A stretch of DNA of 64,000 nt, from the NCBI GenBank assembly GCA_918807975.1, contig OU964935.1, positions 9,511,823-9,575,822 of the forward strand, read 5' to 3'. This DNA is from Aplidium turbinatum (lineage: Eukaryota; Chordata; Ascidiacea; Aplousobranchia; Polyclinidae). Every line of letters begins with the position of its first letter. Within the stretch, counting starts at the first letter, position 1. Made by a program: the position numbers and the translations under genes. Below the pieces are notes generated by a model that saw only the letters and a program-made list of their open reading frames with translations, made no database searches and was not told the origin of the DNA. This document shows positions 46,944 to 59,364 of the stretch, in pieces.

Positions 46944-49900
46944 ATGGACAAAAACCTCAAGTGTATGATTATTCTGTTCATTGCATTTTACGGTAAGCAA
47001 CATCGTTTTATTTCCACTTGTATTCCTTTACATTGTTTTAAGTTTTCAAGTAAAAGCAACTGAAAAAAGAAAAAAAAGTATTTTATATCACATCGTTCAA
47101 GGTGTCCTTGCGATTGAAATGTAATGCAGACATTTAAGCTACTAATGGTGACACTCGGGTTGCTCGAAACGATTTCATGTAGTCGAAATGTAGCTACAGA
47201 ACACATCATGCAAGACAGTTCTGCCTCAAAAGAACAAAATTTGTCAAATTGAAAACATTATCGTAATTTTGTGCTAATTAGATTATAGTAGCCTATGTCT
47301 GAGTGCTTTGATCTCGAAATTGAAGTATCTACAATAAGAGTCCAAATTCAATTCAAGTAAAATTTTCTTACAAATAGTCAAAAAAAGAAAATTGAAATAT
47401 TTCGGACACACAATAAGGCAAAACTCGTTACAAAGATCAGTAATAGAAGGAAGGGTAAACGGTAAAAGAGACAAAGGCAAACCAAGAATGATTTGGACAT
47501 CAAACATCACTAAATGGACAAAATTAAGTTATGAAAATGCAGTACGAACAGCTCATGGTCGAGAACAATGGAGCATTGTATCCAACCCTCAATACGAGGA
47601 AGGAACATAATGATGATGACGACAATAAGAGATCTCGCATGTTTTGTATTCACTAACATATGACAGCAATTTGTTTGAAACAAATTAGCATTTGAATAAT
47701 ATGTTTGGAACAAAATTTATACTTTTAAAAATGTGGAATTTTATCTACGTTAATATAATTGAGGGATCGTTGCATTACATTGACAAGATGTGGTGTAAAG
47801 TAAAACGTATTAGAAAACGTTTAATGTAATAAAACAATAAAGCAAATAAAATATAGAAGCCAAACTATGTTCAACAAACGTTCCGAAAACTATATTGTTT
47901 TCATGTTTACTAGTATTGGTGCAATTCTATATTTTGGGTCTTTGATTTGTTGCTCAGATTGATTAGAAATTTCCACATTTCGCTCCATGTTTAATATTTG
48001 TTTGTATAACGGTATTGTTTTAAAGTTTAATACCACTATTAATATTTTTAGTTTAAGAAAAGGTGTTAACATTGAGCAACAAAGTTCTTGTCGTTTAAAG
48101 CTGATTTAACATTAAGCAATATTCCAGCATTGATGCTTAGGCCTATACAATGTGAAACTGATTCATTAGTAAGCATTGAGGTCCAATTGAGCTAAAGAAA
48201 TCCATCTGAATCGAGATGCCTGAAGGTGTCGAATCTGGCAACTTCATTGGTTTGGTTTGGTTTTGAATCTTTATCCTGGGACTGACAAAGCCTTGATTGG
48301 TTATTCCTGATTGTTTTGCATACTTGTAGAGGCTTTTGACGCAGGGCCGGTTACCTTGCTGGGGAATTATTCCATCCATTACGTGCGGCAGAATGGAAAG
48401 CAGTCCTTAGAATGTGTTGCTCAAGCGCACACCTTGAGAGTCGAACCAGCACCGCTTGATTTTGAGGCTTCTTCGGTCACGAAGTCACGCGCTAACCAAC
48501 TGAACGTGATGTTGAAGATACTTTGCTGCCTTGGTTTTGAACGTCGTATTCACAAAAGAATACTATTCTACAACAACGTTGAGTGAACGTAATACTAACC
48601 TTTATGCAACGTTGCCTAACTCAGCCAAGACATACCACATTTGTAGCCACCTGATATAAACATGCTGTGTTTACTGGGATTATGCTTTACAAGTTGCAGG
48701 GACGGCATTGCTATGAGCTCCAACCAAATATTAAAATCTAAAAACACTTTGAAATGAAAAATGTAGGTAACACTCAATCTATCCTCGTAGCGTTCTGTAT
48801 ATGCCCATCAATTGCATTGAAATAAAAGGCCTACTTAGACCGGACCCAAATTACCTATGCCCTTGATGTAAGAGCACAGCAAAACCCATAGACGCTATGC
48901 CAGTAAGCGAGGTTGAGGTTGAAGGTGGTACACTTGACGTGGTAACTGACTTTTGCTACCTTGAAGATGCCATGTTTTCTGGAGGGTGGTGTGAACGTGC
49001 AGGCGCAGTCACAACGCGGTGCACGTCAGCCTGGAAAAAGTTGAGAGAACTTCTCCCTATCATTACAAGCAAGCATTTTACTGCTACAATTAGAGATCAT
49101 GTTTACTCCACTTGCGTAAGAACTGTCATGCTCTATGGCTCCGAAATTTGGACAACATTAGCAAGCACCATCAAGCGCCTGCAACGTAAGGACAGACCGG
49201 TGGTAAGATGTACCTGCCTGGTCAAACGTGAAGACAACATCTACTGTAGTTTGAAACTCTTGTATCCAGGCTTAAAATAAGAGACGTTGGTGAAGTCCTC
49301 CAATTGAGCAGAATGAGATGGCTTGGGCATTTTGAGCGCAGCACTAGCTGGATCTTGCAGGTCACACGTGTCAGCATTGCAGCACAGCGGGGTCAAGGTA
49401 GACCAAAACGTTCTTGGGAAAAAATTGTTAAGCGTGAACTTTTGGCTCTGAACATGGACTCTGTCAACCCAACGAACCGTAAAGTGGAGAGGAAGACTGC
49501 GCCTCGATAGACAGACAAGCCACACCCTCAACATGAGGATTAATTCATGGCCTGTATAATCAAACTGATTGATGATGATGAATTCAGGCTGACATGAAAT
49601 TAAGTTGAATTTCTTTTTCATTCGTGCAAAATGGAATTAGTTGAAGTTAACACTAAAAAAAGTTATCTATTTTGTCTAATCTCTTTCTAATTCAATGTAA
49701 CTAATTTTTCAAATGCTTTTTTCCGAACACAGGAATAGCTCCAACTGCTTCGACTACACCTCCAACTACAACTGCTCCTGCTCCTCCAACTACCACTGCG
49801 CCTCTTACAAGGTGAGATGTAACTGCAACCAACAACATACTTTCATTTTCATAGCACAAATTTAACGTCAACTTTCATGTCAATTTACAATCGCAATTGA

Positions 49901-52900
49901 TTAGCCTCGAGCCGAAATAACACATTTTGTATTGTAGATGCCAAAGGGACGTTGAAAGGGCGATTCGGTCTTATAATACATTTCCAGATCCAATGGCAGG
50001 ACCCATGCTTCCAGAATGTGATGACCAAGGTCGTTTTGTTACTACAAAATGCTCCCCAGAGGATCCAAGTGTTTGTTGGTGCCTTAATTCTGGAATTTTT
50101 AAACGCCTCGGAAGTGATTATGGTGGAAGCCACCCAGGAATACCTTTAAATTGTGATGAATGTAAGGCTTGCCATAAACAAAAAAGTTTTTAAAACGTTT
50201 ATTGGTGATTTGTCATACAGTATAATAGATAAATAACTAAGTTTGTTTGTAAAAATTCGTATCATATTTATGATGTAAGGTTGCATTTGTAAAGTTTAAT
50301 TGCGTAATACGATGTCATGAAGGGTACAAATCAACGATTTATTTGAATTACCGTACAGTAAATATTGTAATATTGTCGTAAATGGATCATCTTTGACAGT
50401 TAAAATAAATACTATTGCAAACATTCAGTGCTCTACAAAACAACAATTTAGTGGTATTTGTAATTCGCTTTGTATTGTAACTTTCATGTGCAAAAATGGA
50501 TTTATTTTTCTATGTCACATAGTTGGGAGCTTTGATGTCCGTGTCAGTTTTGGCCCCATCTATGCAAGCACTTCTTTGGACGTGATATGGGATAGTGTCC
50601 CTGGTGCTGAGCGTTATGTTCTGACCATAGAAGCATTAGAACCTGCTTATGTTGGAGAGTTTGAATGGTCAATGTCGTTTGATAAAACTGCAAAGAGACG
50701 ACATTTGATCACAGGTCTTCTTCCTGGAGCAGCCTACGTCCTTGGAAGTAAGGAAAATAACTCGTTTTACTAAAAAAGAAAATTGTTTTAACATTTAAGC
50801 AATTTAAGTTTTTGCAAAATTTATTTATTTTGTTTCCAGTTTACCAACAGCTGCAGTTCTTTCTTATGTTAAAAAACTTTGACGTGTTGCATAGAGAAAA
50901 ACAATTTGTCATTAACAAGTTCTGTATGATTATAGTGTTTGCTGTCAACAAACAAGGATGGGCTAGTTGGAATGACGTCACAGAAGTGAAAACAGATGAC
51001 ATTGACACCCCAGAAAACTTGAAAATCTTCGACAGTACTACTACCAGGTAAAAACTCATATTACTGTTGTCATGATAATAATCTTTACTTTTTATTTTAA
51101 AGTACCTATGTAATTTTTCTATTATTTAAATCTCTACAAGTCTATAAGATTTCATAATATTTAGTGTTACAATACGTTGGGATCAACACACAACTCCAGA
51201 CTCATACATAATTGACGTGATCAACGCTGAGACTGGAGAACGAGTTAGGAGTCTAAGCCGTACCAATCGTAACACTCCAAACAGATTAGCGATCAATAGG
51301 CTTGACCCTTCTTTGGAGTACATTATTGAAGTGAGGTGAGACAGCAATGTTTAAAATCACTTTTGTACTGTATTGAAGTCATGCGTTGTGGATGTATATT
51401 GCAGGTTTAACCTGACTATAAAACTTTTAAGAGAAGTAGGAAAACATTTAAAAATACAAATAAGCTGTTGTGTATATCTGGTATAAATTCTACTTTAACT
51501 GGCAGAGTGTAGCCCATATAAAGTATAACGTTGTATGATAAAAGCCTACAAGCAAATCAAGACGTGAATTATAGAATACGCCTTTTTAAATAAAGCTTAT
51601 CTAGACACCAGACATGGTAATAGGCGTACAAATCATGCAATGATATGAATTTTATTTAAAAAAAACTAAGCAGTAATGAAGCACCAAGTACAACTTGAAC
51701 TAAGTTTGCGGTATTCAAGGTCCTTAGCAGGTGGCTTAATAGCTGTTACATCACGTATTCCTGTATCAACGTTACACTGATATCGCGATTGTTCGCTCAA
51801 CCATGCACCAATGGGTTGTGGCATCTTACTTCTCCTTCAGATTTGGAAATATTTCAGCGTCATTTTACGTGTCGACTTATGCTACCAATGGTAGACCAAA
51901 TCACTTTTTAGTCTGTAATTACCTACAACCTTTGTACAAACAACAATTTTGTACTTCTTTCGTACAGAGCTAAAAGAACCATGGTGTATTCGCCGGTTAC
52001 GTCACGGGATTACGTCAGTGATCCAGCATCAGTGACGTTCAGACCTCCAAAGTGCATCCCATCTCGTCCTCTCGATCTCATATACGTCATAGACACATCC
52101 AGAGTGCCGCTTTGGAGCGGATTACAGCAAGAAAAGGAGATGTTCATCAATATCACTTCATCGTTACCTGAGTTTAATCTTAGAACTGGCACAAGACTGG
52201 CCGCATTGAGATCTTTCAGGATAACTTCCACAATATTCCACTTCAACAGGTAAGAACTATATCGAGCACAGCTTTCACTGAATGCACAAAAATGTGTTTT
52301 TTCATATATATATTCGATTTTTTTTTAATAAACAAACATGTAAAATTAAAACGTTAAACATACAAGTTTACAAACAATAAAAAATAAATTACAAAACCAA
52401 AATAGTTAAAAATACTCTTTGGACAGAAAATTGGATGCTCTCATACAGCATATATGGTCTTCATGTTTTACTATACCATAATTTATGCGATCTGACAATG
52501 CGCAGGGTTAGGCTCAAATTTGAGAAGTAGATCAAACTTAACACTCTACAAATTTATAGACTGTTATTAAAATTTCATTTTTGCATGTTATTTAATGCAT
52601 TAGCACTGAGACATGTTAAAAATCGATATTAATCATAATTAATTAATGAAGTCCGAAACGGTTTTCAAAAACATTAAATTTTAGTTTCACCCACCAATAC
52701 AATCAGATAAAAATTGAAACGAGTATAAAATGAATGGTCTGACAACCGTCACTGAAACATGAAATGAACGCTTGACTTTTTTGCTTGTCATTGAGCACTT
52801 TTTATACAGTAATATTAATAGAATTGATATGTTTTCTTGTTGGATGTACTGTAGACATTTTGTTCTAGATTTCGTAGAGCAAACTATGCTGCAGCTGCGT

Positions 52901-53690
52901 TGGCAGCGTTACGTTACAATGGAAGTCCACTACGCACCGTTCAAGCCCTAAACTATATCAGGAGTGTATTCTTTTCTGATAAAAACCGAGAGCCTTCTTA
53001 CACAATTCGACAGAATGCCGTTTCACTTGCAATCGTCGTCTATTCAGGTAGTGTGATTTGTGCATCTATTCCGTGCAAAGTGTAATCAACGTTTGATGCA
53101 ATAGACTAAGTTAGAAACATAAAATTCCAACATTACATAATTTGAAATTAACATAAACATAGAATAGATCGAGTTCGCTTTTAGCAGCATGATTGTTGTT
53201 ACTTCACAATGTAGATATTAACGACCTGTTTTAGTCTGATGCTGCGAGTTCGCTGTGGTAGTTTCGCCAATACCACAGCGAACTTGCAGCATCAAGCTAA
53301 AACAGGTCGTTAATATCTACATTGTGAAGTAACATAAGTATGTTGAAGCAAAAATGACTTTTCCTGAGTAAATTTCTAACAAGTATTAACCCTGAAGCTT
53401 CAAAAAACTAAATATCATTTTCTCAAAAAAAAATTCTTCGATGCGCTAATATCCTTACTTTCCTCTTTTATCCAGGTAACTCAGAGGACTCAATAAATGA
53501 CATCAAGATAGCAGGTGCAAGGCTTGCTAAGTTCACGAATGTGATCGCCGTTGGAATAGAAGGACAATCAGAAGATGAAGCACTATCAGCAATCGCTTCA
53601 AAGCCGGATTTGAAAATCACGGTTCCTTCTTTTGACCAGCTAGGAGCTGCAGTTGATCCTATGTTACAAAAATTGTGCTTTCTGGATTGA
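46944..53690 (+). CDS. Gene C: secreted mucin-Tg1-FN3-FN3-VWA protein (9 exons, 511 aa)
   Basis: Coding exons: 46944-46992, 49733-49811, 49938-50161, 50523-50747, 50936-51047, 51165-51335, 51968-52249, 52869-53047, 53476-53690. The total is 1536 nt with consistent phases. Signal peptide MDKNLKCMIILFIAFYG; Thr/Pro linker to residue 42; Tg1 43-117 with six cysteines (CDDQGRF, CWCLN); FN3 about 118-228 and FN3 about 229-315; VWA about 325-511 with DLIYVIDTSRV and YSGNSED, so both metal-site positions altered in A are altered here too. Exons are co-linear with B but without B's second Tg1-FN3 module. A possible N-glycosylation site (FINITSS) is shared by A, B and C. A poly(A) signal AATAAA is at 53784. 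Intron 1 (2.7 kb) is swollen by LINE and SINE insertions. Role inferred as for A; no TIL domain. Confidence 0.9.
47341..47621 (+). mobile_element. LINE 3' fragment (RTE-like) with 10-bp target duplication, only in the gene C arm
   Basis: The reading LKYFGH-like KYFGHTIRQNSLQRSVIEGR, then NGKRDKGKPRMIWTSNITKW, is the extreme C-terminus found in many endonuclease-reverse transcriptase LINEs (..GH..R......L.G...G.R.RGRPR..W...). It ends in TAATGATGATGACG and is flanked by ACAATAAGAG at 47331-47340 and 47622-47631. The left arm shows the uninterrupted site CTACAATAAGAGATCTC. So this is an insertion later than the inverted duplication. Confidence 0.85.
48248..48507 (-). mobile_element. tRNA-derived SINE, copy 2 (intron 1 of gene C)
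   Basis: Minus-strand head with CAGTTGGTTAGCGCG (A box) and GGTTCGACTCT (B box), body matching copy 1, and a (CCAAA)n-like tail, TTGGTTTGGTTTGG on the plus strand, at its left edge. The matching place in intron 1 of gene B reads straight through between ..GGCAACTTCAT and TGATGTTGAAG with a short unrelated stretch, so the SINE entered the C arm after duplication. Confidence 0.75.
48795..49620 (+). mobile_element. LINE C-terminal fragment (RTE-like), only in the gene C arm
   Basis: Plus-strand frame 48897-49280 reads TDFCYLEDAMFSGGWCERAG, ..AWKKLRELLPIITSKHF.., CVRTVMLYGSEIW; after a frame change near 49270 it continues LRWLGH-like MRWLGHFERSTSWILQV and GRPKRSWEKIVKREL. This is the segment after the reverse transcriptase in RTE-like LINEs. 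The 3' end carries ACTGATTGATGATGATG. Intron 1 of gene B lacks it (AGCTTCATGCC... continues directly to the TTAGTTGAAG stretch). 5'-truncated and dead. Confidence 0.8.
53198..53333. repeat. Near-perfect 62-bp hairpin in the last intron of gene C
   Basis: The arm GTTACTTCACAATGTAGATA ... CTGTGGTA pairs with TACCACAG ... TATCTACATTGTGAAGTAAC; the loop is about 10 bp (GTTTCGCCAA). Only a few mismatches are visible (for example CTGATGCTGCGAG against CTTGCAGCATCAAG). No equivalent was seen in the matching introns of A or B. Confidence 0.88.
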
Positions 53691-54114
53691 CGTGGTGTGA
53701 AGCATAGTTTGATTTACTTTAGCACTAAACAAACAAATATTATTATAACATAACGTGATATAAAATGAGAACATAGTGTTTAGAATAAATCACAGTTTCA
53801 GTTACAACCTATACATTTCAAAACGTTTGTTTTTTGACTATGATACGGAAATAAATTACTACACTGGCAAAAATGTGTTGTTGTTATGCTGGAATTATGT
53901 TAACAAAAAGTGCAACAGTCAAAGCGTCAGTTAGATTGTCCAAGTCAAATGAGGGTAGTTTGGTTTATGTGTTACGAACAGCTTGTATAGTGGCAAAGCA
54001 AGCAAAGACAGGATTTTTTTGAACGATGTGTTTGATCAGACTGATAACAATTTGTTTACTGACTGTTTTTTTTTTATATCTTGAAGCCAGATTGAGTACG
54101 TTTATGATTTAGTC
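53691..54114. other. 3' flank of gene C
   Basis: Contains the C poly(A) signal and the outer end of the right arm (to about 53870). After that I see no homology to the B side and no gene. Confidence 0.5.
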
Positions 54115-54573
54115 CAGTGTTTCTCAACCTTTTTTGGTCCAACGCCCCGTTTATAAACTGACGAAATTTTACCGCCCCCCATCAAAAACGATTAATTACG
54201 AAAAGCAAATATATATTTGCGAGCATGAAAACAGTATACTGGTAGTAGTGGTTACGTCATAATAATGGAACTCACCAGATTTTGTGATGTAATGAAAAAT
54301 TACTGAATTTAAATAGATAGCGTTTGTAAACAAAATGGTTGGTCAATCAAATACGACGATGGTGTAAGAGAAATTGTTTGGCTATCGTGCGATTATGTAG
54401 AGTAGATTATGCAGTAAATGATGTGACGAAATTGTTATGCTGGTCGGTAGATGGGTTATACCAGAATTTCCCCTAATAATCAAAACGCCCCCTTTAAGCC
54501 GAGGTAACCATACCGCCCCCCTACAAAATAACCCCCCCCCCCGGGGGGGTACCACCCGCGTTAAGAACCACTG
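54115..54573. mobile_element. Non-autonomous hAT-like element with 8-bp target duplication
   Basis: Starts CAGTGTTTCTCAACCTTTTT and ends GCGTTAAGAACCACTG. ATTTAGTC (54107-54114) and ATCTAGTC (54574-54581) flank it, differing at one base. Subterminal AACGCCCCGTTTATAAAC and ACCGCCCCCC blocks recur near the right end. No transposase frame. Confidence 0.8.
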
Positions 54574-54632
54574 ATCTAGTCTTAAAGTCCTTTACCTTCT
54601 TATATATATATGTTTTTTTTTCTTGTATCCAA

Positions 54633-54835
54633 GCTTACGCCCGGTGGTTGAAGTTATGAAGTGGACGGGAAGGCAAGGAAGCCAATCTTCTTGTCCACCT
54701 TAAGGCAAGCCTGTGTCTTGCCAAAAGTAAAGTCGCATGCTCTTGAGCGATGTCGAATCGTCTCCTTTTCGAGTGCAGACCTAGAGCTCTCGGCTTCTCA
54801 CCACTAGTCTATGCACCATCAGTGTTCATATCTTA
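54633..54835 (-). mobile_element. Possible tRNA-derived SINE of a second type
   Basis: The minus strand shows TAGACTAGTGGTGAGAAG (A-box-like) and ACGATTCGACATC (B-box-like) about 50 bp apart at the right side, followed by a body rich in CAAGACACAGGC. It differs from the SINEs at 40461 and 48248. Ends are not determined. Confidence 0.45.
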
Positions 54836-55289
54836 TCATACACACTTAGCTTATATTAATGATACCGATATTAGAATGTGAAACGTCTATGTCACTTTGG
54901 ATATATTTTGAATTGAAAACAAAAGGCATCATAATAAACCAAATGGAAAAGCTAGGCAAGGTTTAATACAGTGTGCGCAAGCAACATTTCAAATGTCTTC
55001 CAGTAACACTCATGAAGAGATTCCATCATCTATTGGATCTAAAATTGATAGTTATAGTTTGTTGTAAGACATTTAAAAATTTTTCCTAAAATCCTATAAG
55101 CTCTTCCTCATCACATGTTTTCTACATGATTTATTTTATAAATCCTAAGATGTTTTTCAAAAATCTAACAGGCAATTTAGTATCTGATGGTCTGCATTAA
55201 GACAAAGAAAGTAATGCCGAACATTATTAAAATGTTTCTGTAAATAAAACCAATTATTGTATTGATTGTGAGAACCTTTATCCTTATAC

Positions 55290-55500
55290 TGACTCAAGAT
55301 GATTCTTCGAAAGCTAAATTGTGGCAGTTTCACATACTTGTAGCGGCTTTGAACCACTGACGCAGGCCCAGTCACCGAGACAAATACAGTGTATAGTTTC
55401 CATAATTGTTGTTGAAGTGTTGTTGTCTGTGAATTATTCCATCCATTAGGTGCCGCTGAATGAAGAGCAGTCCTTCAAATACGTTGTTCAAGCGTCTTAA
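55290..55500 (-). mobile_element. tRNA-derived SINE, copy 3, lacking its tRNA head
   Basis: Shares GGCTTTGAACCACTG, TTTCCATAATTGTTG, GAATTATTCCATCCATTA and GAATGAAGAGCAGTCCTT with copies 1 and 2, then stops at about 55500 before the tRNA-like A and B boxes. Confidence 0.65.
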
Positions 55501-58500
55501 CTTATTCTTATCAGAAACATGGCAAAAGCTATTTTTACATTTCCTTTCTTGTTAATTGTAAGACCTAATTTTAAAACATAGCCGTATTAAGCTCAAAAAG
55601 TGGCCACACTGAGCCAAATTTTAAAAATCTAATTTTATGCAGCTCACTCATCAGCAAAAATACTCAACAGTATAGAAAAATTGGCAGCTTTGGTTCTCAA
55701 CCGCGGCTCTCAACTATTTTTCTGGCGACCCTTTGAAGATTTGTAGCTGACAGGGCATAGGCTATGGGATGGAATGGAAGACGTTTTTCAATCTTTCATC
55801 TTGAGATTTTATTCCACTCCGTTTCCATTCCATCATTCATTAAAACATTCTATTCCATTTTCCATCTGCAAATTTTGTGGCTAAAATTTCGATAGAAACT
55901 TAGCAGCAGTAGTTTTCCAAGAACTATGTAGGCACCGTTTGGTATTAGAACTACTATAGAAAACCAATATCTGTAGTCGTATTTTGGTGCAACTTTAAAA
56001 CTTGGCGTGCAACAGAGTTGTATCAATTACATTGTTTCAGTTCAATTGCATTGTTCTGAAATTTTTAAATCACAATTATTTCCGAATGTAACAATTAAAA
56101 CACGTTTCAATTACAAAAATTAAATATTTCAAGATTTATGTTCAACAATGATTTTGTACAGTTTGGTTTATCAAAGACAGTAGAACTACTTTTTTTGATA
56201 GAAATTGTCTGTACCCACTCAGTGATATGTGTAACAGTAATATGCCATACGTGCAACTTTCCAAATATAATTGATTTTGGACCAAAAAATAAATCTTAAG
56301 TTAATCCTCTTTAGATATGGGATTACTGTAATATGATGATATCACAATCATGCTTGTTTCTTGTTATCAAGCGAGTTATCGGTCTAGTGAAGTCTGCAAC
56401 TATGTTGCAATAAACATTTTATTGGAAGTTAAATTAACTGTTAGCAATGGGTCAAATTATTATCGGAAGAGCACGAAGTGAAGCAGAAAAACGACCAAGT
56501 TGTTCAATTAGCTCATTGTTACCAAGCTTACTGTGCTGGTGGCCCATAAACGGGGCACTTATGGCAGCAGATGGAATCAGCTCTCCAAATAATGTTCTGT
56601 CGGAGCTGTTAGACATGCAGTCGGATGTCAAGCTGAAACATTTCGTAGTGAAGATGTTATTTTGGATGAGTTCCAAAGAAAAAGTACCCTAACTTAATTG
56701 CCAATGCCACTGCGTTTGGTTTAAGTTGGGCTTCTTGTGTGGAAGCGATTTTTGCTTTACGTCATTATACTAACCGATTAAGACTCACGGGTCACCAACC
56801 TTTTTTGCATGCGGGTCACTTTGGCACTAAAGAGAGCTACGGCGGGCCGCACTAATAAAATGTTAGGTAGGTTGACTCTTATGCTAAAAAAGAACGCATT
56901 TCGTACCCAATATCCAGCGTTACATGTTGTTCATATTTATGTTAGAATACCGCAGCAACAAAATTAATCGAACAACGCTACTGCCAGGCCAAGCTCCTTT
57001 TAGAACACTTTTGACTTTTTTTAACAATGCCTAATAAACGAGGCCACTTGTTTTGCGCACTTATAGCGAATCAAGCGGTTTCATCAGAATATTCATCGCC
57101 AACAAGAGTGGTGTTGTCACTTCGCTTCACAAAAGATATCTTGCAATTAACAATTTCAGTAAACAAGGAAATGCTTGACACATCGCAATAGAGGCAACAA
57201 CAGTGACCTGCAAACATATCAGCAAAAAATAAGCTCCAATAACAGGGAAAAAGAAACCAGGCACCATGAAACAAATGCTTGTGGAAATCACCCAAAAATC
57301 GTAATTCTATCGTAATTCATGAACAGTCTTCCCTTTAAAAAAGCAATGAGTTGGTTTTTCATCCTTTTTGTGAGAGTCTATAAAACTGTCTTTCTTTTGT
57401 TATAGACAACTGTCACTTGCGATGCTTAATCAGCGTGGCAAGAATTTGTTGATTAACGAGATTTTGCAGAACTTGCTTCGGCAATAGATATACTAAAATT
57501 GGAAAGATACAGAGAAGATAGCCCCTGCGCAAGGATGACACGCGAAATCGTGAAGCGTTCCATATTTCTTTAAAAAAAGAAGAAGAAAAAAACATTTTGC
57601 AGTACTAAGCTAAATATTTTCATAATAGCCTACAAGCAGAAAAAGTCTTTACATTTATATACAATATTTTGACAATTTATTATAAATTGAGTTGGCACAC
57701 CGACCTATTTTGCCAACAAAAACTTGTATAAAGAGAACACTGGTCGTGAAACTCAATAACGATGAAACGCACACTAGTGTTTACATGACATTTGCAAACT
57801 TAAAATAAGCAACCCAATGCTCGACATTTTCGAAATTCGAAAACAGACGTTTTAATCAACCACTGGACAGTGTGGCTGGACATCGCATTGGAATAGCTTT
57901 AAGCAACCCCCACCTAGAACTATAATCTGATTGGTCGGTCGGTGGAATCGTATGCAAAGCGAAAATATGCTTCCCGGAAAGTATTTTTTTCCTTCGTGCT
58001 CTTTAACTCCTCAAGAAAAGTATTTTGGTTATACTTGTACGCTGATACCTTTCGCGGGCCGCAGCGATACAGCGTGGCGGGCCGCCATTTGGTGACCTCT
58101 GGAATAAGTGATCATAATCAAGCAGCTTTTTTCTACTGAACGCATCTTTCTTGATTAGGTACACCTCTTTGCACCGACTTAGCTTACTTAAAACCATTGC
58201 CAAGTTTCACAACAAATGGCTTCATACGTATTTTTTGCTTTATTGTTTCTTTTTATCAATTCTGTAGGCTAAATCATCCTTTCTTGCCTTCATGCGGCTC
58301 TTGACAAACTTTTGGTGTTGAATATGGTTCTGGCACTAAAAAATGCTGAGAACCACTGAATGGATCAATAAACTGCCACAAGCTTTGCATGGATAAACTG
58401 TGCAGCCTACTTGACCAAAGAAGAGTACTGGGAAGAGGTTTTAGATTTATCCTACAGTTTTTAGCGAGATTTTGGATATTTAGATTGCTGCTATCCAAAA

Positions 58501-59364
58501 ACTAGTCAATTTGGTATTAATTCAATCGACTAACACAGTTTTATAGAGGAAGGGGATGGCCCGTGGGTCCACCTTACATACATCACTGAGCTTATGTAGG
58601 CTAACTTATAATAGAATCGAATAGTTGAAAAAGAGGTACCATCTAGCATACCACCATAGTCTTTGCAGTCATCCAACCAGATAAGCTTCTAGCATTCAGC
58701 CAGTGTTGATTATTGATTTGAACTTTGTTTGGCAATTACGGAAGAGAAAAAAAGAGCAACAACATGGGGGGAAATCGAATCCACGTCATCGAAATGACTA
58801 CTTCTCTAACCCTAGCCCTCAAACCGCTAGGCCACGCTACCGACGGCAAAATATTCACTTAATTTAATTTTTAATGTGCATGAGTCACATGACTGCAATC
58901 AGCTGATTTAAATCTTACTTTTTGCTTGCTTAATAAACCTTATCTTCTGCAGCAACCTGCAGATTACAAATACGCTGGCCGTACGATAACGACAACACAG
59001 CTTATCGCTTCAAAACTATAACTGCAACTGAAATAATTCCAGAGGACTGAACCTTCAACCCGGTTCAAATAGATTTTACTGAATGCCAGTGAAAGTGGAA
59101 TACTTTCACTCCACCATGTAAGCTTGTTTGTGAGTTTGTGCTTTCTGGCACGAGTGCCGAAGCAAGAAATTGGATAAAGTTTTTGGCTAGAAAGCACACC
59201 GTGTATTGCTACCCTATGTGTGCTTTCATGTTTCTTTTTGATTTTAATGCATTTTTTTTCAAAGCATCCTTGCTATTTCACATTCCAAATCAGTATCGCT
59301 GACGTATGAAAACTGAATTTATTTTAGTTAGACCATATAAGGTTAAAGGCGTTATTAAGCCATG
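55501..59364. other. Repeat-like stretch with possible nested hAT ends, no gene recognised
   Basis: GGTTCTCAACCGCGGCTCTC near 55692 and TGCTGAGAACCACTG ending near 58358 look like the two ends of a hAT element. Inside lie CGGGTCACCAACCTTTTTTG near 56786 and TTGGTGACCTCTG ending at 58103, with GGGCCGC blocks beside both, which look like the ends of another. I found no convincing target duplication for either. The frames at 56447-56692 (+) and 57295-57071 (-) have no recognised domain. A tRNA-like A/B-box pair lies at about 58780-58860 on the minus strand. Confidence 0.4.

Larger units (their letters stand above)
46255..53870 (+). repeat. Right arm of the large inverted duplication (gene C arm)
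   Basis: Reverse-complement partner of 36790-44655. It carries two LINE fragments and one SINE in intron 1 that the left arm lacks, and it lacks the left arm's internal Tg1-FN3 duplication and its 370-bp hAT-like element. Confidence 0.88.

Noticed and set aside
48897-49621. Open frames that might be an extra gene inside intron 1 of gene C
   Set aside because: They match the C-terminal part of RTE-like LINEs, are frame-broken and are missing from the matching intron of gene B.
58780-58860. tRNA-like sequence on the minus strand with A and B boxes
   Set aside because: The A box GTGGCCTAGCGG and B box GATTCGATT are present, but the acceptor stem cannot be paired convincingly, so it looks like a SINE head or tRNA relic rather than a functional tRNA gene.
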